Assembly (NCBI GenBank): GCA_963719645.1 | Contig: CAVRCT010000001.1 | Coordinates: forward strand, 248,001 to 312,000 | DNA length: 64,000 nucleotides | Reading direction: 5' to 3' | DNA from: CAVRCT01 sp963719645 | GTDB taxonomy: Bacteria; Pseudomonadota; Gammaproteobacteria; DSM-16500 | Shown here: one piece after another, positions 18,520 to 27,330 of the stretch | How positions within the stretch are numbered: the first letter of the stretch is position 1 | How the letters are laid out: the number at the start of each line of letters is the position of its first letter | The notes under the pieces: model-generated | The model's input: the letters and a program-made list of their open reading frames with translations, nothing else | The model's database searches: none | What the model was told of the DNA's origin: nothing | Made by a program: the position numbers and the translations under genes

Positions 18520-20289
18520 ATGTTAAAACACGTTAAAACCAGTTTTATTTTGCTAGCTTTTTTTCTCATGAGTTGCGTGCCGATTCAGCCTAAACATGAG
18601 ACATCCTACCAACAAATGCAGAGCGAACTGCATCAAGATATTCGGCAAGATAAAAAATATTCAGCCAATGCGCATCGCATTCCGCGATCCGTGAGTAATG
18701 CGTTAATGCCAACGATTGTTCCCGAAATCAATTCCGAGCCAACTGCTGCAACCGGTCATCGCTTTAACGTCACAGCCGATAAAATGCAAGCCAAGGATTT
18801 TTTCATGGGATTAGTGGAGGGCACACCGTACAACATGGTGGTCAACCCAAATGTCACCGGTACGATTTCACTGAATTTGAAAAATGTCAGCCTCGAAGAA
18901 ACATTAGAAGTGGTGCACGATGTCTATGGTTACGAATTTGAGAAAACGTCTTACGGTTACGAAGTGTTTGCCCCTGAAATGGAAACTGAAATGTTCACGG
19001 TGAATTATTTAAATGTGCGACGTATTGGTAAATCCATGACAGATTTATCCTCTGGACAAATCAGTGAGAAGCTCTCTAGTTATTCGACCGCACCTGGCTC
19101 AACTATTCCAAGCACAAGTTCAACAGCCGTTCAAACACCGTCAGGCAGCAGTGTCGACACACGTTCAGAAGTGAATTTCTGGCGTGATTTAAATTCCACA
19201 TTAAAAACGATGGTCGGTACTGAGAATGGCAAAGGTGTGGTTGTTAATCCGCAAGCAGGTTTAGTGATTGTGCATGCCATGCCGAATGAATTGCGCATTG
19301 TCGGACGTTATTTAGATCGGATTCAAGCCAATCTAGGACGCCAAGTTATTTTAGAAGCTAAAATTCTGGAAGTGCAATTGAATGATCAATATCAATCCGG
19401 TATTAATTGGAACGTCTTCGGGCAGGGGAGTGATTTAACCAATCAAGGTGGTGTGTCGCAACAAAGTAATCAAACATTTACTAACACAGACTTAAATGAT
19501 TTTAATACCATGTTCACCTTGTATATCAAAGGTAATTTCGGTGCATTAATCAAATTGCTTGAGTCTCAAGGTAATGTGCAAGTGTTATCAAGTCCGCGGA
19601 TTTCCACGTTGAATAATCAAAAAGCTGTCATTAAAGTGGGTCAGGATCAATTTTTTGTCACCGGTGTCTCCACGCAGAATACGGTGACAGCGAATAGCAC
19701 TATCCCGACACAAGATGTGAGTTTAACACCGTTTTTCTCGGGTATCACATTGGATGTGACGCCGCAGATTAGTAATAATGGCGTCATTACTTTGCATATC
19801 CATCCATCGGTTAGTTTAGTGGTAGACCAAACAAAAAATATTATCTTGGGTTCAACCGCAGTAAACACGCCGAATACATTGACATTGCCACTGGCATTAA
19901 GCACGATTCGTGAATCTGACAATATTGTTAAAGCGAGAAATGGACAGATTGTAGTAATTGGTGGTTTAATGCAAAATACCATGACAGAAACAACAGCCGG
20001 TACCCCGGGATTAGCGCGTATTCCATTTTTTGGCGCATTATTCAGACGGACTCAACAAGTGTCTGGTAAATCAGAATTAGTCATTTTATTACGACCTATC
20101 ATTGTCAGAAACAGTGAATGGACAGACGATTTAGAACAGACATCACATGGTTTTAACCGATTGAAACGTGGTTTTCACACCGGTGGTTTACCGGAAGTGT
20201 TCGGCAATCAAGGAGAGCAAGAAGAAGGTGGTTTAACTGAACTTTTTCATGCGCCCAAAAAAAGGAGCTCGCGGGAAACTGCGGGATAA
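18520..20289 (+). CDS. mshL: MSHA secretin MshL (PilQ/GspD family)
   Basis: A 589-residue outer-membrane secretin. Signal peptide with lipobox LMSC (Cys19), so probably a lipoprotein. Then an N-terminal secretin/TonB short domain (about 75-150: VTADKMQAKDFFMGLVEGTP), a beta-rich linker, and the secretin core (about 265-540) with GNVQVLSSPRISTLNNQKA, FSGITLDVTPQISN and the C-terminal signature GLARIPFFGALFRR followed by LVILLRPIIV. AAAGGA precedes the ATG. Forms the pore through which the pilus leaves the cell. Confidence 0.92.
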   Translation: MLKHVKTSFILLAFFLMSCVPIQPKHETSYQQMQSELHQDIRQDKKYSANAHRIPRSVSNALMPTIVPEINSEPTAATGHRFNVTADKMQAKDFFMGLVEGTPYNMVVNPNVTGTISLNLKNVSLEETLEVVHDVYGYEFEKTSYGYEVFAPEMETEMFTVNYLNVRRIGKSMTDLSSGQISEKLSSYSTAPGSTIPSTSSTAVQTPSGSSVDTRSEVNFWRDLNSTLKTMVGTENGKGVVVNPQAGLVIVHAMPNELRIVGRYLDRIQANLGRQVILEAKILEVQLNDQYQSGINWNVFGQGSDLTNQGGVSQQSNQTFTNTDLNDFNTMFTLYIKGNFGALIKLLESQGNVQVLSSPRISTLNNQKAVIKVGQDQFFVTGVSTQNTVTANSTIPTQDVSLTPFFSGITLDVTPQISNNGVITLHIHPSVSLVVDQTKNIILGSTAVNTPNTLTLPLALSTIRESDNIVKARNGQIVVIGGLMQNTMTETTAGTPGLARIPFFGALFRRTQQVSGKSELVILLRPIIVRNSEWTDDLEQTSHGFNRLKRGFHTGGLPEVFGNQGEQEEGGLTELFHAPKKRSSRETAG

Positions 20290-20296
20290 ATTTTAA

Positions 20297-21202
20297 ATGT
20301 ATTTAGAACATTTTAAATTTAAAGAATTGCCATTTGCATTAACGCCAAACGTTGACTTTTTTTGTCAATTGAAAGGCCATCAAGAAGCACTCAATACAAT
20401 TTTATTCAGTTTGCAACTCGGTGAAGGTTTTATCAAAATTATTGGTGAAGTCGGATCGGGTAAGACCTTGCTGTGCCGTAAATTATTAGAAAATCTTACC
20501 AATCATTATGTGACTGCTTATATTCCCAATCCGGATTTATCGCCGCTGGAATTGCGTTATGCGTTTGCCCGTGAATTAGGTATTCCATTGACCTCTGCGC
20601 AAGACAGTCATGAATTGCAGGCACTGATTATGAATCAATTGCTGACCTTACACGGCGAAGGGAAAAAAATTGTGTTGCTCCTCGATGAGGCGCAAGCATT
20701 GCCTGTTGAAAGCATCGAAGCACTGCGCTTGCTCACCAATTTAGAAACGAAAACCACGAAATTGTTACAAGTTGTCTTATTCGGTCAGCCAGAACTCGAT
20801 GAGAAAATAAAACTACCGGAATTGCGCCAATTAAAACAACGGATCAGTTTCTCATATCGCTTACCGACTCTTTCGCGCGAAGACATGGATGTTTACTTGT
20901 TTCACCGCTTGGCAGTTGCGGGTAATAACCGCGGCGCATTGTTTAGCAAGCAAGCGCGTAATTTATTATTCAAAGCCAGTGCGGGCATTCCGCGTCTCGT
21001 GAACATTTTATCCCATAAATCGTTATTAGTGGCGTATGGTCGAGGTGACGCTAAAATCTCGAAAAAAATTATGCATCTTGCGATCCGTGATACAGAAGCT
21101 GTGTTGCCGTCTTATAAAAAATTCCTGCTCTTTTTTGCGCTCACATTAGGTAGTTTCGTTGCGTTACTTTTATATTGGTATTTGCAAAAAGGAATCATTT
21201 GA
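20297..21202 (+). CDS. mshM: MSHA biogenesis ATPase MshM (ExeA-like AAA)
   Basis: A 301-residue AAA protein with Walker A GEVGSGKT (50-57) and Walker B IVLLLDEAQAL, followed by FGQPELDEKI and SYRLPTLSRED, all typical of the ExeA/MshM family. A transmembrane helix near 276-293 anchors the C-terminus. ExeA-type proteins help insert or assemble the secretin through the peptidoglycan. Seven bases after mshL; the stop shares one base with the next start (TGATG). Confidence 0.88.
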   Translation: MYLEHFKFKELPFALTPNVDFFCQLKGHQEALNTILFSLQLGEGFIKIIGEVGSGKTLLCRKLLENLTNHYVTAYIPNPDLSPLELRYAFARELGIPLTSAQDSHELQALIMNQLLTLHGEGKKIVLLLDEAQALPVESIEALRLLTNLETKTTKLLQVVLFGQPELDEKIKLPELRQLKQRISFSYRLPTLSREDMDVYLFHRLAVAGNNRGALFSKQARNLLFKASAGIPRLVNILSHKSLLVAYGRGDAKISKKIMHLAIRDTEAVLPSYKKFLLFFALTLGSFVALLLYWYLQKGII

Positions 21203-22410
21203 TGAGTTTGATTAATCAAATGTTGAATGATTTAGAAAAACGTCAGCGATCACTCAAAGTTGATTTGTCTGGCTTGCATGCCATGTATCATTCGGAACAA
21301 AAGAAATCACGTCTCAGTTGGTTGATCGTCGGTTTATTTATTGTTTGCCTGCTGATTTGGTTGTTCGTCTCTACGCATAAAACCTCTTTACCGATCACGC
21401 AAAAAATTTCATCCCAGCTTGTTGACACATCAGTGCCTTCTTTAACCCGCTCAACCAGTATCGTACTGCAAAATACGTTACCGGGTATGTTAACGGGTGT
21501 GACGTTGCAAGCCGAGTCCAATGTTACTTTTTTACATTTACTGCTGAATCAGCATACGCTGTATCGTGTGAGTGAAGATGTTACGCATCAAAAAATCTTT
21601 ATTACACTAGAGAATACGCGCTTACTTACGAGTTTGCCCGATATCAATTATGACAAAACATCGATACGTCATATCAAAATGGTTAATTTGAAGAATGCGA
21701 ATTTAATGATTGAAATTGAGTTAGTCGATAAGACTTTTTTGCAAGCATTAACCTATGATGAAACAGCAAAATTACCCGAGCTACAAATTCAGTTTTACCA
21801 TGATGAGCCGCTTGAGTCGCAGCCTGTTTTTATCAAAAAAGTGGCGCTCAATTTAACCGATGAACAATTATTGCAGCAAGCCATGAGCGAGGCAGGCGAG
21901 GGGCATTCCAAAGAAGCCATTCGTCAATTAGCGGTGCTGGTGACTCAATCCCCTGCAAATAATTTGGCACGCTTAAATTTAATAAACTTGTTATTAAAAC
22001 AAGGCGATTCAAAAAGTGCTGAAAATTATTTAACAATGGGCTTACAACAAAACCCAGATTATCTCCCTTTTGTGGAATTAAAAGCAAAAATCTTAGTGGA
22101 TAAAAATCAAATCACGCGTGCGCTGGCATTATTGGAAAGTCGATCACCCTCTATCAATCAGCATTTAAACTATTATTCATTCATTGCGGCATTGTATTTG
22201 CAGCAAGGTCAAAATGATGTGGCCGTAAAAATTTACGAACGTCTTTTAACCCAAGACCCGAATCGATCAGTGTGGTGGATGGGATTGGCGCTTGGGTTAG
22301 ATAATTTAGGTCGTCATGCGGAAGCGATGCAAGCCTATGAACATGCAGATCAAGGCAATCAATTAAACTCAGAAGTCAGGGCTTTTATTGAAAAAAAGAA
22401 TTGGTCTTAG
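21202..22410 (+). CDS. mshN: MSHA biogenesis protein MshN (TPR)
   Basis: A 402-residue protein from ATG 21202 (MSLINQMLNDLEKRQ, the conserved MshN N-terminus). One transmembrane helix near 40-55 (LIVGLFIVCLLIWLFV), then a periplasmic domain, then tetratricopeptide-like helical repeats from about 210 (for example EAIRQLAVLVTQSPANNLAR and SAENYLTMGLQQNPDYLPF). AAAAGGA is 8 bases upstream. A frame extension to a TTG at 21175 lies within mshM and is not used. Probably scaffolds the envelope-spanning complex. Confidence 0.85.
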   Translation: MSLINQMLNDLEKRQRSLKVDLSGLHAMYHSEQKKSRLSWLIVGLFIVCLLIWLFVSTHKTSLPITQKISSQLVDTSVPSLTRSTSIVLQNTLPGMLTGVTLQAESNVTFLHLLLNQHTLYRVSEDVTHQKIFITLENTRLLTSLPDINYDKTSIRHIKMVNLKNANLMIEIELVDKTFLQALTYDETAKLPELQIQFYHDEPLESQPVFIKKVALNLTDEQLLQQAMSEAGEGHSKEAIRQLAVLVTQSPANNLARLNLINLLLKQGDSKSAENYLTMGLQQNPDYLPFVELKAKILVDKNQITRALALLESRSPSINQHLNYYSFIAALYLQQGQNDVAVKIYERLLTQDPNRSVWWMGLALGLDNLGRHAEAMQAYEHADQGNQLNSEVRAFIEKKNWS

Positions 22411-22420
22411 AGGATAGCAC

Positions 22421-24151
22421 ATGGCCATCAAAAAAATTCATATTGGCAAACTATTATTAGATAATAATCTGATTACGCAAGAACATTTAGATGCGGCCAT
22501 GGCAAAGCAACGTGCCACCGGTGATAAATTGGGACAAGTGTTGATTGACTCTGGATTAGTTAAAGAAGATCAAATTCTAGAATTATTGGCGCATCAGTTA
22601 GCCATTCCTTTCGTGGATATCAAAAATTACGAATTAAATCCTGCCGTTGTTGCGCTGCTTCCTGAAATTTATGCGCGGCGTTATCGCACCATTGTCTTAG
22701 CAAAAGAGGACGATGGCTTATTAATTGGCATGGCAGATCCGCTCGACGTTATCGCCTGTGATGAATTGGCAGCGATTTTAAAATCACGGCTTAAAATTAG
22801 TTTGGTACGTGAAGCCGATTTATTAAAAATCATTGATATCATGTATCGACGCACGTCGGAAATTTCTTCGCTCGCCGAAGAATTATCGGCTGAGTTAACC
22901 AAAAATGATTATGATATTACGCAATTAACGGTGGGGTTATCCGCATCGGATACGCCGGTTGTGAAATTACTCCAATCCATTTTCGAAGATGCTGTGCAAG
23001 TGAATGCTTCAGATGTTCACATTGAACCGGACGAACATGTGTTGCGGATTCGTCAACGAATTGATGGTGTGTTACACGAACAAATTTTGAAAGAGAAACA
23101 CGTGGCGAGTGCATTGGCATTGCGCTTGAAACTCATGGCTGGATTAAATATTGCAGAGAAACGCTTACCGCAAGATGGTCGATTTAGCATTAAAATTCAC
23201 AATAAAAACTTTGATATCCGGTTATCGACATTGCCGGTGCAATTTGGTGAATCGGTTGTGATGCGTTTATTAAATCAATCCAGTGAAATATTGAGTTTAA
23301 AAAATGTAGGGATGCCTGATTCGTTATTGAAACGCTTAGCGAAAATTATTTCATTACCCAACGGCATTTTATTAATTACAGGTCCTACCGGTAGCGGTAA
23401 AACAACGACGTTATATGGTATTTTAACCCAGTTAAATGACCCGGCAAAAAAAATTGTGACAGTCGAAGATCCGGTCGAGTATCGTTTGCCGCGCATTAGC
23501 CAAGTTCAAGTCCAATCTAAAATTGATTTAACCTTTGCTCGTATTTTGCGTTCTGTGTTGCGACAAGATCCTGACATCATCATGATTGGTGAGTTGCGCG
23601 ATCAGGATTCGGTGTCCATTGCGTTACGTGCAGCCATGACAGGTCATTTTGTGTTATCGACGTTACACACCAATGATGCGATGAGTTGTGCGATTCGCTT
23701 ACTGGATATGGGGGCAGAAGGATATATTGTTGCTTCTTCATTGCGTGCGGTGATTGCGCAACGATTAGTGCGACGGATTTGTCAAAATTGCATGGCTGCT
23801 CATGAATTAACGCCTCCCGAAATCGTTTGGTTAAAGGGTAGTCCTGAGTTTCACGCAGAGACTATTTCTTTTAAGCAGGGGAAAGGCTGCTCGTATTGTC
23901 ATAACACGGGGTTTAAAGGTCAAGTGGGTGTTTTTGAATTACTTGAAATTTCACCGGCATTAGCCGATGCATTACGCAAAAATGACACGGTTGAATTTTC
24001 TCACCTGTTAAAAAATGACAAAGAGTTTGAGTCACTCTTGGTGAGCGGATTAAAATTAGTAAAAGAGGGTGAGACTACATTAAGTGAAATCATTCGAATT
24101 TTAGGTGACGTGTCAGACTATCAAATTTCTTTACACGGAGCGCGTACCTAA
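22421..24151 (+). CDS. mshE: MSHA pilus extension ATPase MshE (GspE/PilB)
   Basis: A 576-residue hexameric motor that drives pilin polymerisation in the cytoplasm. The N-terminal MshEN domain (about 1-150) carries two tandem c-di-GMP-type motifs, at residues 7-30 (ending Q30) and 36-59 (ending Q59). The catalytic core has Walker A GPTGSGKTTT, the Asp box VTVEDPVEYR, Walker B DIIMIGELRD and the His box GHFVLSTLHTND. Four cysteines (CQNC and CSYC) form the zinc finger seen in this family. In the MshEN motifs the leading Arg is His7 and Lys36, which is unusual. AGAGG lies upstream of the ATG. Confidence 0.93.
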   Translation: MAIKKIHIGKLLLDNNLITQEHLDAAMAKQRATGDKLGQVLIDSGLVKEDQILELLAHQLAIPFVDIKNYELNPAVVALLPEIYARRYRTIVLAKEDDGLLIGMADPLDVIACDELAAILKSRLKISLVREADLLKIIDIMYRRTSEISSLAEELSAELTKNDYDITQLTVGLSASDTPVVKLLQSIFEDAVQVNASDVHIEPDEHVLRIRQRIDGVLHEQILKEKHVASALALRLKLMAGLNIAEKRLPQDGRFSIKIHNKNFDIRLSTLPVQFGESVVMRLLNQSSEILSLKNVGMPDSLLKRLAKIISLPNGILLITGPTGSGKTTTLYGILTQLNDPAKKIVTVEDPVEYRLPRISQVQVQSKIDLTFARILRSVLRQDPDIIMIGELRDQDSVSIALRAAMTGHFVLSTLHTNDAMSCAIRLLDMGAEGYIVASSLRAVIAQRLVRRICQNCMAAHELTPPEIVWLKGSPEFHAETISFKQGKGCSYCHNTGFKGQVGVFELLEISPALADALRKNDTVEFSHLLKNDKEFESLLVSGLKLVKEGETTLSEIIRILGDVSDYQISLHGART

Positions 24152-24152
24152 T

Positions 24153-25379
24153 ATGCCGACTTATCACTTCCGTGGTTATAATCGTGAAGGCAAAACGGTG
24201 ACAGGCAAACGCTTATCGCAATCAGCGGACAGTTTAAGTGTGCAATTGACGAAAGAAGGTGTGACACCTATTGTTATTTCACCGATTTATGAAAATTTGC
24301 ATAACATCGCTTATTGGTTTGCGAAGCTGAATGGACAACCGATTAGTGTCGAAGAATTAGCAGTTTTTGCCAGACAAATGCATACCTTATGTAAAACTGG
24401 CGTGACGATTACCAGTTCTTTGCGGCAATTGGCGGATAATGCGCGTACTTTACAAATGACAACTGCACTGAATGGAATTGTTGAGCGCTTGGAATCGGGT
24501 CAAGACTTAGCGAGCGCCATGCAAGAATATCCCAAAATTTTTAAGCCAATCATGATCAGCATGATTCGAGTAGGGCAGAGCACGGGGCATTTGGATGAAG
24601 CTTTTTTGCATTTGAATGAATATTTAGAATTAGAAGCATTTGCATTAAAACGAACAAAAGCGGCGTTGCGTTATCCTACATTTATTTTTGTTACTATGAT
24701 TGTTGCTGTTGTCTTGGTGAATATATTGGTGATTCCAACGTTTGCCCGTATTTTTGCTCAAGCCAATGTAAAATTACCGGTGGTTACTCAATTATTAATT
24801 AATATTTCATTTTTTTTCACACGCAATTGGTTTTTATTATTAGTGATACTGGGTTTTGCCGTAGTGGGTATTTATTTATATTTACAGTCTCCTGAAGGAA
24901 AACTGAAATGGCATCGGTATCAATTAAAAATTCCCATTGTAGGTTCTATTTTAAAAAGAATAATTTTGTTGCGTTTTGCCCAAGCATTTTCAATTGTGGT
25001 GGACTCCGGCATTCCGATTTTAGATGGTATTACCTTGGTGGCGGGATCCATTACGAATAAATATGCGGTTGAAGAAATACTATCAATTCGAGAAGCCGTG
25101 CAACATGGCAAGAGCTTAACTCAAGCGGTTTCTGCCACCCAATTATTTACACCCTTGGAATTGCAAATGTTGTCTGTGAGTGAAGAAACGGGCCAGTTAG
25201 CAGACATGTTAAAGCAAGTGGCGAATTATTATCGTCGCGAGGTGGAATATGATTTAAAACGTTTAAATGATGTCATTGAACCGGTATTAATTATTGGAAT
25301 TTCTATGATTGTTTTGCTATTAGCGTTTGCAGTTTATTTGCCGATTTGGAACATGGTTAAACTGGTTCACGCATCATGA
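24153..25379 (+). CDS. mshG: MSHA inner-membrane platform protein MshG (GspF/PilC)
   Basis: A 408-residue polytopic protein with the duplicated GspF domain: VFARQMHTLCKTGVTI and FAQAFSIVVDSGIPILDGI head the two halves; transmembrane helices lie about 170-195, 215-240 and 375-400. The MPTYHFRGYNREGKTVTG N-terminus is typical. I use the ATG at 24153, one base after the mshE stop; the upstream GTG is inside mshE. It links the motor ATPase to pilin assembly. Confidence 0.92.
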   Translation: MPTYHFRGYNREGKTVTGKRLSQSADSLSVQLTKEGVTPIVISPIYENLHNIAYWFAKLNGQPISVEELAVFARQMHTLCKTGVTITSSLRQLADNARTLQMTTALNGIVERLESGQDLASAMQEYPKIFKPIMISMIRVGQSTGHLDEAFLHLNEYLELEAFALKRTKAALRYPTFIFVTMIVAVVLVNILVIPTFARIFAQANVKLPVVTQLLINISFFFTRNWFLLLVILGFAVVGIYLYLQSPEGKLKWHRYQLKIPIVGSILKRIILLRFAQAFSIVVDSGIPILDGITLVAGSITNKYAVEEILSIREAVQHGKSLTQAVSATQLFTPLELQMLSVSEETGQLADMLKQVANYYRREVEYDLKRLNDVIEPVLIIGISMIVLLLAFAVYLPIWNMVKLVHAS

Positions 25380-25412
25380 GACAATCATGTGCAATTTTGC
25401 AAATTTTTTTTG

Positions 25413-25441
25413 CTGACATTTAGTCATTGGGTCGTTAGAAT
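25413..25441 (+). promoter_or_regulatory. Sigma-70-type promoter of the pilin genes
   Basis: -35 CTGACA (25413-25418), a 17-base spacer, -10 TAGAAT (25436-25441): each box differs by one base from consensus. It sits 29 bases before the first pilin ATG, giving the abundant pilins a promoter of their own apart from the long assembly operon. Confidence 0.65.
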
Positions 25442-25469
25442 AATTTAATTATTGTTGAGAGGGATTTTC

Positions 25470-25841
25470 ATGATGAGAACAGCACAATCTGGTTTTACCT
25501 TAGTTGAATTAGTCGTCGTCATTATCATTTTAGGTATTCTTGCAGCGGTCGCTGTACCTAACTTTATTGATTTGTCCACCGATGCAAAAAGTGCTGCAAC
25601 GAATAGTGTGGCTGCTTCTTTATCGGCTGCCAACGCATTAAATTACGCATCGAGAATGGAAAATACGGCGAAAGGTGTTGCGGTTACCAATTGCACGTCT
25701 GTTTCCAGTGCACTGCAAGCCGGTCTACCAACGGGTTATACCATTACGACGGCAGCAGTCGCCGTGGGTGTGACAGCGAGTTGTACGTTGACGGGCTTGA
25801 GTGCTACAACGGCTACGTTTAGTGCGACTGGGGTTAATTAA
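25470..25841 (+). CDS. mshA: MshA-type major pilin, module 1 subunit A
   Basis: A 123-residue type IVa pilin: MMRTAQSG/FTLVELVVVIIILGILAAVAVP, with the peptidase site and Glu at +5. Two cysteines (TNCTSV and ASCTLTG) form the expected C-terminal disulfide loop. GAGAGGG precedes ATG 25470; a TTG start at 25452 is not supported by a ribosome site. It is the first of four pilins in tandem; the third (26249) is nearly identical over the conserved middle (SAANALNYASRMENTAKGVA). Which of the four dominates the fibre cannot be told, but this one lies next to the strongest promoter. Confidence 0.85.
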   Translation: MMRTAQSGFTLVELVVVIIILGILAAVAVPNFIDLSTDAKSAATNSVAASLSAANALNYASRMENTAKGVAVTNCTSVSSALQAGLPTGYTITTAAVAVGVTASCTLTGLSATTATFSATGVN

Positions 25842-25862
25842 AATCAATGTGAGGCATTCTTC

Positions 25863-26231
25863 ATGAATCGAGAACACGTTGGATTAACCTTAGTTGAGCT
25901 GCTTATTGTGGTGGTGATAGCAGGGGCGTTGGCTGTATTGGGTTATACCAAATATCAGACGATGACTTACCACACACGCAATGCAACGATTAGCAGTCTC
26001 GCTGCTGCGTTATCGGCGGCAAATTCTGTTAATTATGTGGCTCGCAAAAAAAATCCTGCCAGTGGTATTGCGGTGGCGAATTGCACGGATTTAATGGCTG
26101 CGCTTAAAAATGGTTTGCCAGCGGGTTATCGCATTGCTTCATTGGCAATTGACGTTGGTATCAATGCAAATTGCACATTGTCTGACATGAATGGAACACA
26201 GGCAACGTTTGTTGCCACTGGCATTCATTAG
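25863..26231 (+). CDS. MSHA-type pilin, module 1 subunit B
   Basis: A 122-residue prepilin: MNREHVG/LTLVELLIVVVIAGALAVLGY. The residue after the cleavage Gly is Leu rather than Phe, and Glu +5 is present. A short beta domain with the cysteine pair ANCTDL/ANCTLSD follows. It shares its C-terminal layout with its A neighbour (SAANSVNYVARK versus SAANALNYASRM), so A and B are themselves old paralogues. Possibly MshB-like, by position beside mshA. Confidence 0.75.
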   Translation: MNREHVGLTLVELLIVVVIAGALAVLGYTKYQTMTYHTRNATISSLAAALSAANSVNYVARKKNPASGIAVANCTDLMAALKNGLPAGYRIASLAIDVGINANCTLSDMNGTQATFVATGIH

Positions 26232-26248
26232 GGTGAAAGGATTCATTT

Positions 26249-26617
26249 ATGCAGATGAAGCAATTAGGTTTTACGCTGGTTGAATTGGTTGTTGTCATCA
26301 TTATTTTAGGTATTTTAGCGGCTGTGGCTGTGCCAAATTTTATTAATCTTTCGACGGATGCAAAATCTGCTGCAACAGAGAGCATTGCGGCTTCTTTGTC
26401 AGCTGCGAATGCTTTAAATTACGCATCACGAATGGAAAATACGGCGAAGGGTGTTGCGATTACGAATTGCACCTCTGTTGCTAGTGCATTGCAAGGCGGA
26501 TTGCCCACGGGTTATACCATTACAGCGTTGGCTGTTTCTGTCAATAATACGACGAGTTGTACCTTGACCGGGTTAAGCGCAACCTCGGCTACTTTTAATG
26601 CGACGGGAGTGAATTAG
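26249..26617 (+). CDS. mshA: MshA-type major pilin, module 2 subunit A
   Basis: A 122-residue pilin almost identical to the 25470 gene in the N-terminal helix and middle, differing mostly near the C-terminus (ALAVSVNNTTSCTLTG versus AAVAVGVTASCTLTG). Same cysteine pair. AAAGG lies upstream. The pair 26249+26619 repeats the pair 25470+25863 at a spacing of about 770 bp, which shows a module duplication. The variable C-terminal part is surface-exposed in pilins, so the copies may be antigenic or functional variants. Confidence 0.85.
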   Translation: MQMKQLGFTLVELVVVIIILGILAAVAVPNFINLSTDAKSAATESIAASLSAANALNYASRMENTAKGVAITNCTSVASALQGGLPTGYTITALAVSVNNTTSCTLTGLSATSATFNATGVN

Positions 26618-26618
26618 A

Positions 26619-26987
26619 ATGAGAACAAAATTCATCGGTTTTACCTTGGTTGAACTGCTTATTGTGGTTATTTTAGCGGGAATCTTGGCGATATTTGGAT
26701 TTACTCGATATCAAACAGTGGTTAGCACCACGCACAATGCAGCAACCAGCAGTCTTGCGGCTGCGTTATCGGCTGCCAATTCGGTGAATTATATTTTACG
26801 TAAAAGAAATCCGACAGAAGGCATTACGGTGAACAATTGCACGGATTTAATTTCAACGTTTAAAGAAGGTTTGCCTGTGGGATATAGCATTGCCCCTGTG
26901 GTCGTCGACACGGGCGTGAATGTCAGTTGCACATTGTCAGGCATCAATGATACAAAAGCGATTTTTGTGGCGACTGGGATTAATTAA
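26619..26987 (+). CDS. MSHA-type pilin, module 2 subunit B
   Basis: A 122-residue prepilin: MRTKFIG/FTLVELLIVVILAGILAIFGF, with Phe at +1 and Glu at +5. It pairs with the 25863 gene (shared YQTxxxxTHNA, SAANSVNY, NCTDL, SCTLSGxN patterns) but is more diverged than the two A copies are from each other. The ATG starts one base after the previous stop. Last gene of the locus; a plus-strand terminator follows at 27274. Confidence 0.75.
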   Translation: MRTKFIGFTLVELLIVVILAGILAIFGFTRYQTVVSTTHNAATSSLAAALSAANSVNYILRKRNPTEGITVNNCTDLISTFKEGLPVGYSIAPVVVDTGVNVSCTLSGINDTKAIFVATGIN

Positions 26988-26994
26988 AGAAGAA

Positions 26995-27235
26995 CTCTGA
27001 TCCTGGGTGCTTAAGAGAAGGTTGTCATCCTGAGTGCTTTTCGCTCCGAAGGATCTCCCGCAAATTTCTGAAGTATTGGCTAAAACTAGCCAGAATAAAG
27101 ATTTGGCTCAGAGAATTTCAGAACAAGATGTTTGCTAAAAGATATTCTTAAACATCTCTCTACCTTATAGGGAGATCCTTCGGAGCGAAAAGCACTCAGG
27201 ATGACAGCCTGTTCTTAAGCGCTCAGGATCACAAG
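26995..27235. repeat. Inverted-repeat element family B carrying a gene fragment
   Basis: The arms are GTCATCCTGAGTGCTTTTCG near 27030 and the complement near 27175-27213. The plain version of this element is at 28007. Here about 57-70 extra bases sit between the arms and match the minus-strand gene at 27331 in inverted orientation (see findings). No complete gene is present in this 340-base gap. Confidence 0.85.
27069..27140 (+). pseudogene. Inverted partial copy of the 27331-27789 gene
   Basis: Read on the plus strand it gives EVLAKTSQNKDLAQRISEQ, against EVLAKTSQNKDLAQKISEQ in the intact minus-strand gene about 300 bases away. The DNA match is nearly base-perfect over about 60 bases. It is too short to be functional and lies between the arms of a family B palindrome. 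Confidence 0.85.
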
Positions 27236-27273
27236 CCTTTTCTTTAAGCGTTCGAGACTTAGACCCTTGATAA

Positions 27274-27307
27274 ACCCAATAGTGGTTACTATTGGGTGTT
27301 ATTTTTT
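27274..27307 (+). terminator. Rho-independent terminator of the pilin genes
   Basis: A 9-bp stem ACCCAATAG/CTATTGGGT with a 6-base loop, then GTTATTTTTT on the plus strand. It lies 290 bases after the last pilin and just before the stop of a convergent minus-strand gene. Confidence 0.75.
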
Positions 27308-27330
27308 CCCATTAAAGGTACTCAACCGAT

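Noticed and set aside
25388..25405. Sigma-54 promoter (TGTGC...TTGCA) before the pilin genes
   Set aside because: The distance between the two elements is too short for the -24/-12 layout; the sigma-70 boxes downstream fit far better.
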